From Pseudomonas sp. 7P_10.2_Bac1 (GTDB lineage Bacteria; Pseudomonadota; Gammaproteobacteria; Pseudomonadales; Pseudomonadaceae), in assembly GCF_025465935.1 (NCBI RefSeq), contig NZ_JANLNV010000079.1, forward strand, positions 1 to 64,000: a stretch of 64,000 bases of DNA, written 5' to 3'. The position numbers and the translations under genes were made by a program. Below the pieces are notes generated by a model. It was not told where the DNA came from. It saw only the letters and a list, made by a program, of their open reading frames with translations, and did not search any database. Below are positions 15,754 through 23,632 of this stretch, one piece after another (the stretch's first letter is position 1; each line of letters begins with the position of its first letter).

Positions 15754-17183
15754 GCGCGTTGATCCGTCACGGCAATTTCATTGATGGCCAATGGTCCAGC
15801 GGTGGCCCGACTTACTCGGTGCTCAACCCGGCCACGGGCGACGTGGTCGCCAACGTGCAAAAGGCTGGCGCTGAAGAAACTGAATTGGCCATCGAGGCGG
15901 CCAATCGCGCCTTGCCGGCCTGGCGCACGTTGACTGCCAAAGAGCGCAGCCAGCGGCTCAAGCGCTGGGGCGAACTGATGTTGAGCAACCAGAAGGACCT
16001 GGCCACTCTACTCAGTCGCGAACAAGGCAAGCCGTTGGCCGAAGCCATGGGCGAAGTGGTGTATGCCGCTAGCTTTCTGGAGTGGTTTGCCGAAGAGGCC
16101 AAGCGTGCGTATGGCGACGTGATCCCGAGCCACAAGGCTGATGCGCGGATCGTCGTGGTCAAGGAAGCCATTGGTGTAGTGGCGGCCATCACCCCGTGGA
16201 ACTTCCCGCTGGCGATGGTCACCCGCAAGGTGGGTCCGGCGCTGGCGGCGGGTTGCACGATGATCCTCAAACCCTCGGAAGAAACACCCTTGTCGGCCTT
16301 CGCCCTGGCGGTTTTGGCCGAGCAGGCCGGGATTCCGGCGGGCGTGTTCAACATCGTTTCGGGTGATGCGGTGGCCATTGGCGGTGCGCTGCAGGCCAGC
16401 AGCGTGGTGCGCAAATTGTCGTTCACTGGCTCCACCCGCACCGGCAAATTGTTGATGCGCCAAGCGGCGGACACATTGAAAAAGGTCTCGCTGGAACTGG
16501 GCGGCAACGCGCCGTTTATCGTGTTTGACGATGCCGACCTGGACGCAGCCGTCAAAGGCGCAATGGCCTCCAAGTTCCGCAACACCGGGCAAACCTGTGT
16601 GTGCGTCAACCGCTTCTTTATTCAAGACAGCGTGTACGAGGCCTTCACCAGCAAGTTGGCCGAAGCCGTCGCGGCCATGCGCGTCGGTGATGCCCTGCAA
16701 GGTGACACCGAGCAAGGCCCGCTGATCAACGCCGCGGCGCTGGCCAAGGTTGAAGCTCATGTCGGCGATGCCGTAGAGAAGGGCGCCACACTGTTGTGCG
16801 GCGGTCGTCGTCACGCACTCGGCGGGACCTTCTTTGAGCCGACCGTATTGACCGAAGCCCACAACGACATGTTGATCGCTCAGGAAGAAACCTTTGGCCC
16901 GGTCGCTGCGTGTTTTCGCTTCACCGATGAAGCCCAGGTGCTGGCGCTTGCCAACGATACGCCATTCGGGTTGTCGGCCTACTTCTACAGCCGCGACATT
17001 GGCCGGGTGTGGCGCATGGCCGAAGGTCTGGAAGCGGGCATGGTCGGGATTAACGAAGGGATTATCTCCACTGAAGTCGCGCCGTTTGGCGGTATCAAAG
17101 AATCGGGCCTGGGCCGTGAAGGTTCCAAGTACGGTCTGGATGATTATCTGGAAATCAAATACCTGTTGATGGGCGGCCTGTAA
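15750..17183 (+). CDS. NAD(P)+-dependent aldehyde dehydrogenase (succinate-semialdehyde type)
   Basis: This is a full-length ALDH of 477 residues. It has the NAD-site segment AAITPWNFPLAMV, the general-base Glu in SLELGGNAP and the catalytic Cys in NTGQTCVCVN. Closest in character to the GabD/succinate-semialdehyde group, but the family is broad and the substrate may be another short semialdehyde. It is coupled to the upstream aldo/keto reductase by an ATGA overlap. The pair suggests oxidation of an aldehyde intermediate to an acid. Confidence 0.85.
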   Translation: MSALIRHGNFIDGQWSSGGPTYSVLNPATGDVVANVQKAGAEETELAIEAANRALPAWRTLTAKERSQRLKRWGELMLSNQKDLATLLSREQGKPLAEAMGEVVYAASFLEWFAEEAKRAYGDVIPSHKADARIVVVKEAIGVVAAITPWNFPLAMVTRKVGPALAAGCTMILKPSEETPLSAFALAVLAEQAGIPAGVFNIVSGDAVAIGGALQASSVVRKLSFTGSTRTGKLLMRQAADTLKKVSLELGGNAPFIVFDDADLDAAVKGAMASKFRNTGQTCVCVNRFFIQDSVYEAFTSKLAEAVAAMRVGDALQGDTEQGPLINAAALAKVEAHVGDAVEKGATLLCGGRRHALGGTFFEPTVLTEAHNDMLIAQEETFGPVAACFRFTDEAQVLALANDTPFGLSAYFYSRDIGRVWRMAEGLEAGMVGINEGIISTEVAPFGGIKESGLGREGSKYGLDDYLEIKYLLMGGL

Positions 17184-17195
17184 CGGCCATCACCG

Positions 17196-17236
17196 ACCTG
17201 TGGGAGCGGGCTTGCTTGCTCCCCTTTCAAGCAAAG
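17196..17236. repeat. Single REP-like palindrome within the fae operon
   Basis: tgtgggagcgggcttgcttg followed by an imperfect inverse (caagcaaagcaag) lies between the aldehyde dehydrogenase and MFS genes. It could lower or stabilise expression across the junction. Confidence 0.5.
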
Positions 17237-17259
17237 CAAGAGCAATCGATTTCTCCGTC

Positions 17260-17267
17260 AATAACAA
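17260..17267 (+). promoter_or_regulatory. Crc/Hfq-type A-rich motif at the MFS ribosome site
   Basis: AATAACAA matches AAnAAnAA and ends five bases before the GGAG ribosome site (17273-17276) of the MFS gene. That is the position where Hfq-Crc blocks translation in known Pseudomonas targets. Confidence 0.55.
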
Positions 17268-17283
17268 AAAACTGGAGACGAAC

Positions 17284-18648
17284 ATGTCCGCTCAACCTGT
17301 AAAAATTGACGATTTGCCCATCGGGCGCTTCCACATCAAAATCGCCGGCCTGACGTTCGGCGCGCACTTTACTGATGGTTACATTCTGGGATTGATCGGT
17401 ATTGCGTTTACCCTGATCAGCCCGCAGATGCAGCTCGATGCATTCTGGCAAGGTCTGATCGGTGCGTCGGCGCTGATCGGCTTGTTCATCGGTAGCCTTT
17501 TTTTTGGCTGGATCTCCGACAAGGTCGGCCGGCAGAAAATTTTTCTGGTCAGCTTTGTGCTGATTACTGTCGCATCGGTCATGCAGTTTTACGCAGAAAC
17601 AGCGATGGGGCTGTTTTTGTGTCGGGTCTTGATCGGTATCGGCCTAGGCGGTGACTTCAGTGTGGGCCACGCCATGCTGGCGGAGTTTGCGCCCAAGAAA
17701 CATCGCGGGGTGATGTTAGGTTCGTTTAGCGTGATCTGGACCTTTGGTTATGTAGCGGCCACCTTCGTGGGCACCGCCATGCTCGGTTTGGGTGATGACG
17801 CGTGGCGCTGGATGCTGGCGTCTTCGGCGATCCCGGCGGGCTTGATTCTGATCGCCCGAATCGGCACACCGGAGTCACCGCGCTGGCTGGTCAATCAAGG
17901 GCGAGTTGCCGAGGCGCGGGCCATCGTCAAAAAGCACTTGGGCGACAATGTCGAGCTGGATGAAGCCCCGTCTAGTGAGACCCGCTCGGGCTACGCAGTT
18001 TTGTTCAGCCGCGAATACCGCAAGCGCACGGCGTTTAACTGCCTGTTCTTTGTGTGCATCGTGATGCCGTACTTCGCGATCTACACCTTCCTGCCTTCCA
18101 TTCTGAAAACCATGGGCCTGGCCGAAGGCTTTGGCACTGAATTGATGCTCAACGTGTTGTTGATTGTCGGCGCGTTGATCGGCATCTGGTGCACGGTGAA
18201 ATTCTCGCGCCGGGGGTTCTTGATCAATTCGTTCATCATCTTGGCGGTGGCGTTGTTGATCCTTGCAATCCTGCCCAGCAGCGCGGCGTTCTTGATGGTG
18301 CTGGCGTTTGGGGTTTTCACCCTGGTGTTGTCTGCCGTGAGTAACCTGGTGGGCGTGTTCCCGGCCGAAAGCTTCCCGACCGAAGTCCGTGCCAGCGGCA
18401 TTGGGCTGGCTACCGCAGTCAGTCGCCTGGGTTCGGCGGTGAGTACCTTCCTGTTGCCGGTCAGTGTGGTAGGGATTGGCATGAGCCCGACCATTGGCCT
18501 CCTGGCGGCGATTCTGGCGTTCGGTGCGCTGATCTCATGGGCGTGGGCGCCGGAGACCAAATCCCTGACCTTGAGTCAGGCGTGCAAGGCGCATAGCCCG
18601 GTGCAAGAAAGCGCGCCGGTGGCTGTCAAGGTGGTGGCGCCGGTATAA
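17284..18648 (+). CDS. MFS transporter, sugar/aromatic-acid porter type
   Basis: The product is 454 residues with 12 predicted spans. The MFS loop motif is present (GWISDKVGRQKIF), and the sugar-porter-like motifs GGDFSVGHAMLAEFAPKKHRG and PESPRWL indicate the group that includes niacin, aromatic-acid and sugar carriers. It is most likely a proton symporter importing the substrate of the upstream enzymes. The ATG at 17284 is chosen for the GGAG seven bases before it. A Crc-type motif at the ribosome site suggests carbon catabolite control. A long frame further upstream in phase is not conserved in character. Confidence 0.82.
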   Translation: MSAQPVKIDDLPIGRFHIKIAGLTFGAHFTDGYILGLIGIAFTLISPQMQLDAFWQGLIGASALIGLFIGSLFFGWISDKVGRQKIFLVSFVLITVASVMQFYAETAMGLFLCRVLIGIGLGGDFSVGHAMLAEFAPKKHRGVMLGSFSVIWTFGYVAATFVGTAMLGLGDDAWRWMLASSAIPAGLILIARIGTPESPRWLVNQGRVAEARAIVKKHLGDNVELDEAPSSETRSGYAVLFSREYRKRTAFNCLFFVCIVMPYFAIYTFLPSILKTMGLAEGFGTELMLNVLLIVGALIGIWCTVKFSRRGFLINSFIILAVALLILAILPSSAAFLMVLAFGVFTLVLSAVSNLVGVFPAESFPTEVRASGIGLATAVSRLGSAVSTFLLPVSVVGIGMSPTIGLLAAILAFGALISWAWAPETKSLTLSQACKAHSPVQESAPVAVKVVAPV

Positions 18649-18650
18649 GC

Positions 18651-18793
18651 CCTCACCCCAACCCTCTCCCGGAGGGAGAGGGCGCTTTACCGAGACGTTA
18701 TCGGGTTCAGTGCAGTACTTTCAGGCCGCTGAACATATTCCGCATCCCCCATTCAGTTCCCTCTCCCTCCGGGAGAGGGCTAGGGTGAGGGCG
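18651..18793. repeat. Opposed ccctctcc/ggagaggg palindromes between convergent genes
   Basis: cctcaccccaaccctctccc...gagggagaggg (18651-18684) and its inverse ttccctctcc...gggagagggctagggtgaggg (18757-18791) face each other across ~75 bp between the MFS and LysR stops. They are the same hairpin as in the 5.3-5.85 kb array. Each could terminate transcription, and together they could pair across the gap. Confidence 0.7.
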
Positions 18794-18794
18794 T

Positions 18795-19670
18795 TCAAGG
18801 GTTGCTCACCAACCCCAGCCATTCGGTAAACAAACGCACTTTCGACAAGCCTTGTTTGTCATGCGCGACGTTCAACCAATAGCCATAAGGGCCGATAACT
18901 TCCACCGGAGTAATGGGCAGCAAACTGGCGTTGGCCAATTCTTTTTCGATCATCTGCCGATCAATCACCGCCAGCCCGCCACCTGCGACGGCAGTGTGTA
19001 TCACTTGATCCAGGGTGCTGAATTCCAACCCGCGTGCGGCATCGATGTCGTCACGGCCCATGGCCGCCAACCAGTTTTCCCAGACCTTCAAACGCTTGCC
19101 ATCGTGCAGGATGTGCAGCAACGGTAACGTGCGCAAATCCGGCGGCTGGCCGTTGATGAACAGCTCCGGGCTGGCGACGGCAATGTGCCGCTCCATCACT
19201 AGCAACTGACTGCTGCAATGCGTGTCCGCTGCAAGGCCCCAATGGATGATGCAGTCCACTTCGCTGAGGTTGTCGTGGGCGCTGGTGTTGGTCACGCTCA
19301 GGCTGATGTCCGGGTAGCGCTCGCAAAAGGCGCGCAAGTGCGCCGACAACCAGCGTGTACCCCACGTGGGCGGCACGACAATGCGCAGGCGCTGGCGCAA
19401 GTTAGGCACACGCACGGCCTGCAAGGCGCGCTCCATATGATCAAAGGTCTGGGCAAGCTGTGGCGACAAGGCCGCCCCCGATTCAGTCAGCGACAGCCCT
19501 TGGGGCGTACGGACGAACAGTGCAACACCCAGGTAGTCTTCCAGTTGTTTGATTTGTCGGCTCACAGCGCCTTGGGTGACGTTAAGACTTAACGCCGCCT
19601 GGCTGAAACTGCGATGCCGCGCGACTTCTTCAAAGACGCGTAGCGTGTTGAGTGAAGGCAATTGACGCAT
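18795..19670 (-). CDS. LysR-family regulator (GcvA-like), candidate regulator of the fae operon
   Basis: This 291-residue LysR-type regulator has a winged helix at 1-60 (FEEVARHRSFSQAALSLNVTQGAVSRQIKQ) and a periplasmic-binding-protein-like effector domain from about 90. The sequence style (MRQLPSLNTLRVFEEVARH) is that of the GcvA/AmpR-like subgroup. It converges on the MFS gene and is the only regulator next to the four-gene operon, so it is the natural candidate to sense that pathway's substrate. The link is positional only. Confidence 0.85.
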   Translation of the reverse strand: MRQLPSLNTLRVFEEVARHRSFSQAALSLNVTQGAVSRQIKQLEDYLGVALFVRTPQGLSLTESGAALSPQLAQTFDHMERALQAVRVPNLRQRLRIVVPPTWGTRWLSAHLRAFCERYPDISLSVTNTSAHDNLSEVDCIIHWGLAADTHCSSQLLVMERHIAVASPELFINGQPPDLRTLPLLHILHDGKRLKVWENWLAAMGRDDIDAARGLEFSTLDQVIHTAVAGGGLAVIDRQMIEKELANASLLPITPVEVIGPYGYWLNVAHDKQGLSKVRLFTEWLGLVSNP

Positions 19671-19891
19671 GACGCAGCACTCCGCACCGGCCTTCTACAC
19701 ACGAAGAGTAGGGCGGGTTTATTGTTGTAATGCAGGACTTTTCTTACGTTGGCGATCGGATTGTAGCGGTTGACGCGTGTGGCGATAAGCTGCCCCACTC
19801 GTCAGAAAAAAGCATTTTAATTTAAACCTTTAGCGCCATGGATCTTCAGATTCAGTGCAGGGCATAAACCTGCCTTTTTCTGGAGGACGCA

Positions 19892-20431
19892 ATGAACACC
19901 CTGATGGCCCCGAAACGTTTGATCGCTGGATGTGCCTTGGCCTATGCCATGTTTTTGGTCGGCAGTGCAGTCGCGGCGAGCCCGTCCGATTTTGTCGACG
20001 AGGCTTCTGCGGCAGGCGTTGCCTCGATTGAAACCAGCCGGATGGCGATCAGCAAGTCCAGCGCCGTTGACATCGGTAGTTACGCCGTTGAGGTGATCAA
20101 GGATTACACCAATGCCAATCGTGATTTAAAGGACATTGCGCAAAAGGAGGGCTTGAAGGTTGAGACCCACGAAGAGCTCCTCAGCAAAGCCAAGAAGCTG
20201 ATGCTTCAAGTGCAGGAGGGGGATTCATTTGATGTGGCCTATGCGGCCAATCAACTGAAGGCAAGCGAGGAGGCGGTTGAGCTGTACAAACAGCAGATTG
20301 ATGACCCAGCGTCACCTGAGTTGCAAGCGTTCGCCGAGAAGTATCTGCCCAAGCTGGAAATGCACGTGGAAATGGCCAAGCGGCTGGTTTCCGCGCACCA
20401 CAAAGGTGAAGAGGCTGTGTTGCCGGAGTAA
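19892..20431 (+). CDS. Exported DUF4142 protein
   Basis: A 179-residue protein with a signal peptide (about 1-29, cleavage near AVAASPSD) and a helical DUF4142 domain (FVDEASAAGVASIETSRMA, then the TNANRDLKDIA segment). DUF4142 proteins are ferritin-like four-helix proteins of unknown function, often linked to general stress. The start at 19892 has GGAGGA just upstream. It stands alone. Confidence 0.8.
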   Translation: MNTLMAPKRLIAGCALAYAMFLVGSAVAASPSDFVDEASAAGVASIETSRMAISKSSAVDIGSYAVEVIKDYTNANRDLKDIAQKEGLKVETHEELLSKAKKLMLQVQEGDSFDVAYAANQLKASEEAVELYKQQIDDPASPELQAFAEKYLPKLEMHVEMAKRLVSAHHKGEEAVLPE

Positions 20432-20485
20432 AACTCACAGTGACCTAGCGGCGGGTTGGACGCCGCTGGGTCGCCTCACGAGCGC

Positions 20486-20782
20486 TCAGACGGCGATGTC
20501 ATTGAAGCCGCAGTATTCTTCCCAGCTCATGTCCAGGGCTTCAGCCACTTCCTGATGCACTTCCAGGCGCATGGCCTTGAGTTCTTCAGGGCTGCGGGCG
20601 ATCAGTTCGAGTGCCAGTTCCCAGGCCTCCAGGCCGCGGCTTTCGGCTTCGTCTTCGAAGGCCCACAAAATTTGCTGTTGGCGGTCCTCGGCGCTCAACT
20701 CTTTCATTTCTTCAAGCAGTTCAGGATGCGCCTTGATAAAGGTATCCAGGGCCAGTTCGTTACGGGATTCTTTTGGGATCAT
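20486..20782 (-). CDS. Small acidic protein, unknown function
   Basis: I do not recognise a functional family. The 98-residue product is acidic and predicted helical throughout (ELALDTFIKAHPELLEEMKEL; LELIARSPEELKAMRLEVHQE), with no signal peptide or membrane span, so it is cytoplasmic. It starts at 20782 with GAGACG upstream. It lies 97 bp downstream of the MFS exporter gene on the same strand, with no terminator between, so read-through is possible. Confidence 0.65.
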   Translation of the reverse strand: MIPKESRNELALDTFIKAHPELLEEMKELSAEDRQQQILWAFEDEAESRGLEAWELALELIARSPEELKAMRLEVHQEVAEALDMSWEEYCGFNDIAV

Positions 20783-20879
20783 ATGGCGTCTCGGATCATT
20801 AAGGCGGTCTGCGGGAAGCAGACCGTCGTCAGGGCGTTTTCCGCATGCTAGCGATTTAACCCCATGATGAAAAGCGCCA

Positions 20880-22082
20880 TTAGCCAGCCGCCGGCAGTCT
20901 GCTTTCGCGTTGCAACATAAAGCCCCAGATGGCCAGCGTCAGGGTCGCGATCACCGCGCCGACCATCACGATGCCATTCCAGCCATACAGCGGGTAGGTC
21001 TGTGCGCCGATCAGCGAACCCATTGCGCCCCCGATGAAGTAGCAAGTGATGTACCCAGCATTCAGGCGGTTACGGGCTGCAGGCCGAACCTGGAATACCG
21101 CGTTCTGGTTGCTTACGTGAACCAGTTGCACGGCAAAATCCAGCGCCAATACGCCGATCAGCAGGGCGATCAACGAGTGACCGGCAAACGCCATGGGCAG
21201 CCAGCAGGCCAGCAACACCAACAGACCAACGGTCGTGGCCATTTGCCCGCGTCCACGATCAGCCATGCGCCCGGCCCAGTTGGCGGCCACGGCGCCCACT
21301 GCGCCTGCCAAGCCAAACAGGCCGATCACGCCGTCTGAGTAGTTGTAAGGCGGCACGGCCAGCAGAAATGCCAACGGTGTCCAGAACAAGGCGAACAGTG
21401 AGAAGGTCAGCAGCCCCAGTATCGAGCGCAGGCGCAGCACCGGCTCTTCGACAAACAGTTTGAACACCGAGCCCAGCAGTTTCGGGTAGCTCAGGCCTGC
21501 GCTGTGATGATGGTTGGGCAAGGCAAAAAACAATGATAGGGCGCTGATAAACATCAGTGAAGCCGCCAGCAAGTAGATGCTCCGCCAGTCACCGGCCGAC
21601 GACAGTGCACCCGCCACGGTCCGGGCCAGCAGAATGCCCAGCAGCAAGCCGCTCATCAGCGTGCCCACGACTCGGCCACGGCTTTGCGGGTCGGTGAGGC
21701 TGGCAGCCATCGGCACCAGTACCTGAGCCGATACGGAAAACATCCCGGTGACGGCGGTACCGATCAGCAACCAGGTCAGTGACGGCGCAAAGGCACTGAG
21801 CAACAGGCCCAGTGCGCTGAGTACGGTCATGGTGACGATCAAGCGGCGTTGTTCGAACAGATCGCCCAGCGGCACCAGCAGAAACAAGCCCGCGCCATAA
21901 CTCAGTTGCGCGGTGATCACCACCGTGCCGGCACTTTCCATGCTCAGGCCCAGCTCTTGGGCGATGGTGTGCAGCAGAGGTTGTGCGTAGTAGTTGCTGG
22001 CGACAGCAAGGCCGGTGGCGACCGCCATCAGCAGGATCAAGGCAGTGCTTAAAGGTTTTGTGGGAACAGGCGATTCGGACAT
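20880..22082 (-). CDS. MFS transporter, drug/arabinose-exporter type (DHA1-like)
   Basis: A 400-residue, 12-span MFS protein starting MSESPVPTKPLSTALILLMAVATG. It has the SNYYAQPLLHTIAQELGLS opening and GDLFEQRRLIV loop of the DHA1/YnfM-like efflux group. It probably exports a small molecule, which is unidentified. The ATG at 22082 is preferred over an in-frame TTG at 22100 because AAAGAGACAG lies just before it. No regulator is adjacent. Confidence 0.8.
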   Translation of the reverse strand: MSESPVPTKPLSTALILLMAVATGLAVASNYYAQPLLHTIAQELGLSMESAGTVVITAQLSYGAGLFLLVPLGDLFEQRRLIVTMTVLSALGLLLSAFAPSLTWLLIGTAVTGMFSVSAQVLVPMAASLTDPQSRGRVVGTLMSGLLLGILLARTVAGALSSAGDWRSIYLLAASLMFISALSLFFALPNHHHSAGLSYPKLLGSVFKLFVEEPVLRLRSILGLLTFSLFALFWTPLAFLLAVPPYNYSDGVIGLFGLAGAVGAVAANWAGRMADRGRGQMATTVGLLVLLACWLPMAFAGHSLIALLIGVLALDFAVQLVHVSNQNAVFQVRPAARNRLNAGYITCYFIGGAMGSLIGAQTYPLYGWNGIVMVGAVIATLTLAIWGFMLQRESRLPAAG

Positions 22083-22177
22083 TGACTGTCTCTTTGGCAA
22101 GAGGGGGAATGCCGTGAATTATCCGGAATGCCTGGTCGAAATGTCACTGAATATGTCGAGGTTTTGATTTTTAAACG

Positions 22178-22212
22178 ACAAAGCCCCTCGTCATGACAAC
22201 CAGGGGCTTTGT
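22178..22212 (-). terminator. Intrinsic terminator after the DUF883 gene
   Basis: acaaagcccct and aggggctttgt form a perfect 11-bp stem 20 bp past the DUF883 stop codon. On the minus strand a T-rich stretch follows. Confidence 0.8.
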
Positions 22213-22231
22213 GAGCGATGTTAGCGCTGGA

Positions 22232-22552
22232 TCAGTTGCGGCGGCCCAGCAGCAGGCCTACGACCAGACCGACCCCGGCCGAGATTGCGACGGTTTGCCA
22301 TGGGTGGCCACCGATGTAGTTTTCGGTGGCATCGACCACCGGTTTGCTGCGCTCACGCACGTTGCCGACGGAGTCCAGGGCTTGCTTGAGCTTGAGACCT
22401 ACCTGTGCGCGCAGGCTTTCGCCTTCTTCGCCAACCAGTGACGCGCTGTCTTTGAGCAGCTTGTCAGACTCGGCGATCAATTCTTGAAGCTCACTGAATG
22501 CTTGATCCTTGATCTGATCTTCAGCGGCTTGTACGGCATTTTTTCGAGCCAT
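22232..22552 (-). CDS. DUF883 (ElaB/YqjD-type) membrane-anchored protein
   Basis: This 106-residue protein has an amphipathic helical N-terminus (about 1-75) and a C-terminal membrane anchor with glycines (GVGLVVGLLLGRRN), the form of ElaB/YqjD proteins. In E. coli these bind the inner membrane and stationary-phase ribosomes and are RpoS-dependent. The start has AAGGAGT upstream. A second family member lies at 50974-51288, where the anchor and HPWQ/NPWQS motif are shared. Confidence 0.85.
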   Translation of the reverse strand: MARKNAVQAAEDQIKDQAFSELQELIAESDKLLKDSASLVGEEGESLRAQVGLKLKQALDSVGNVRERSKPVVDATENYIGGHPWQTVAISAGVGLVVGLLLGRRN

Positions 22553-22730
22553 TGCGGTACTCCTTGCAGGTGAATGGGGTGATGACTTATGGAGTCAACT
22601 CAATACTAAAAAGTTGCATCGATTTTTCAATGGTTTGTGCAGCTGAAGAGTCAGCGTAGTAAAAATCCTGACTGAGACACTTCTTTTGAGGGTGTAAGAT
22701 GTCGCCTAATTTACGCCGCAGGAAAATCTC

Positions 22731-22982
22731 ATGAGCTTCAACCTCGCCAATAAGTCTCTCGCTGAACGAGCGGCGCTTGAAGATGAAAAGTCCCGTTTGT
22801 ATGAGCTCTGGCAGAGCAATCTGGGCCAGGCCAAGGCTGACGCTGCACGCCTGTTCGGTGAGCGCGCCAAGCGCAAGGGTAAATGGGCTGAGTGGGTACG
22901 TTCGGAGCTGGACGGCATGTCGCCGCCGGAATACGCCAACATGGTGCGCAGTGAAGTAAACCGCTTGATGGCCGCGAAGTAG
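22731..22982 (+). CDS. Small basic protein, unknown function
   Basis: The 83-residue product is rich in Lys, Arg and Ala and predicted helical (MSFNLANKSLAERAALEDEK; ARLFGERAKRKGKWAEWVRS), with no export signal. I recognise no family. AGGAAA at 22724-22729 supports the start. It is followed by a REP element and a convergent Gre-like gene. Confidence 0.7.
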   Translation: MSFNLANKSLAERAALEDEKSRLYELWQSNLGQAKADAARLFGERAKRKGKWAEWVRSELDGMSPPEYANMVRSEVNRLMAAK

Positions 22983-22998
22983 CAGCCTGCCCGCGTTG

Positions 22999-23036
22999 TG
23001 CAGGAGCGAGCTTGTCTCGCGGCCTTATGATCCCGG
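22999..23036. repeat. Single REP half-element
   Basis: tgcaggagcgagcttgtctcgc is the left half of a REP palindrome; the right half is lost. It sits between two convergent genes. Confidence 0.55.
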
Positions 23037-23039
23037 GGC

Positions 23040-23522
23040 TCAATCCACCTCGCACACCACAAACCCTTGCACCGCGCCGCCGACGTTGATCTGCAGTTCA
23101 TCGTCCACCTGCTTGCCGAGCAAGGCTGCGCCCAACGGTGCGCGCGGGGTGATCACCGTCACGGCATGCCCCTCATGGTCGAGCTTGAGCCCGGCAGCGT
23201 CCGGGGCCAGAAATAGCCACTGCTCGGTGCCGTTCTCGGCTTCCAGTCTCACCAGCGCACCCAGTTGAACCCCGTGTGCTGCACTAAAAGGCCCAAGGCG
23301 CATGGCCTGGCAGTGTTTCAGAGCCTGACGGATTTCTTCGACTCGACGTGCCTGGCCGGTTGCCAGATAAGAGGCTTCGAGGCCAAGCGTGTCGTATTTG
23401 TTCTCGGCGATGTTTTCTTCGTGGGTCGCGGCTTCGTAAGCGGTTTGCGCCGCACGCTGGAGCACGTCGAGATCGAAGGCGAGTTTTTCCAGCATCTGCT
23501 GGTACAGAGCGGTCTTGTTCAT
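23040..23522 (-). CDS. GreA/GreB-family transcription elongation factor paralogue
   Basis: The 160-residue product has an N-terminal helical hairpin (LEKLAFDLDVLQRAAQTAYE...GQARRVEEIRQAL) and a C-terminal FKBP-like domain (GALVRLEAENGTEQWLFLAP; SPLGKAL-like segment APLGAALLGKQ). This is the two-domain plan of Gre factors, which reach into the RNA polymerase secondary channel to rescue stalled complexes. The hairpin tip reads ATHEENIAENKYDTLG, with acidic residues available for metal coordination, but the canonical GreA/B tip is not clearly conserved. It may modulate rather than cleave. Confidence 0.75.
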   Translation of the reverse strand: MNKTALYQQMLEKLAFDLDVLQRAAQTAYEAATHEENIAENKYDTLGLEASYLATGQARRVEEIRQALKHCQAMRLGPFSAAHGVQLGALVRLEAENGTEQWLFLAPDAAGLKLDHEGHAVTVITPRAPLGAALLGKQVDDELQINVGGAVQGFVVCEVD

Positions 23523-23632
23523 GGGGGCGGCTTGAGAAAAACAGGTGGCGATTGTCGCATGAGTCCATGGTTTAGCCTTCTGTTCTTACGGATTTATGCG
23601 GACAATCGCGCCTTTGAGTGTCGGAGCCCGGA

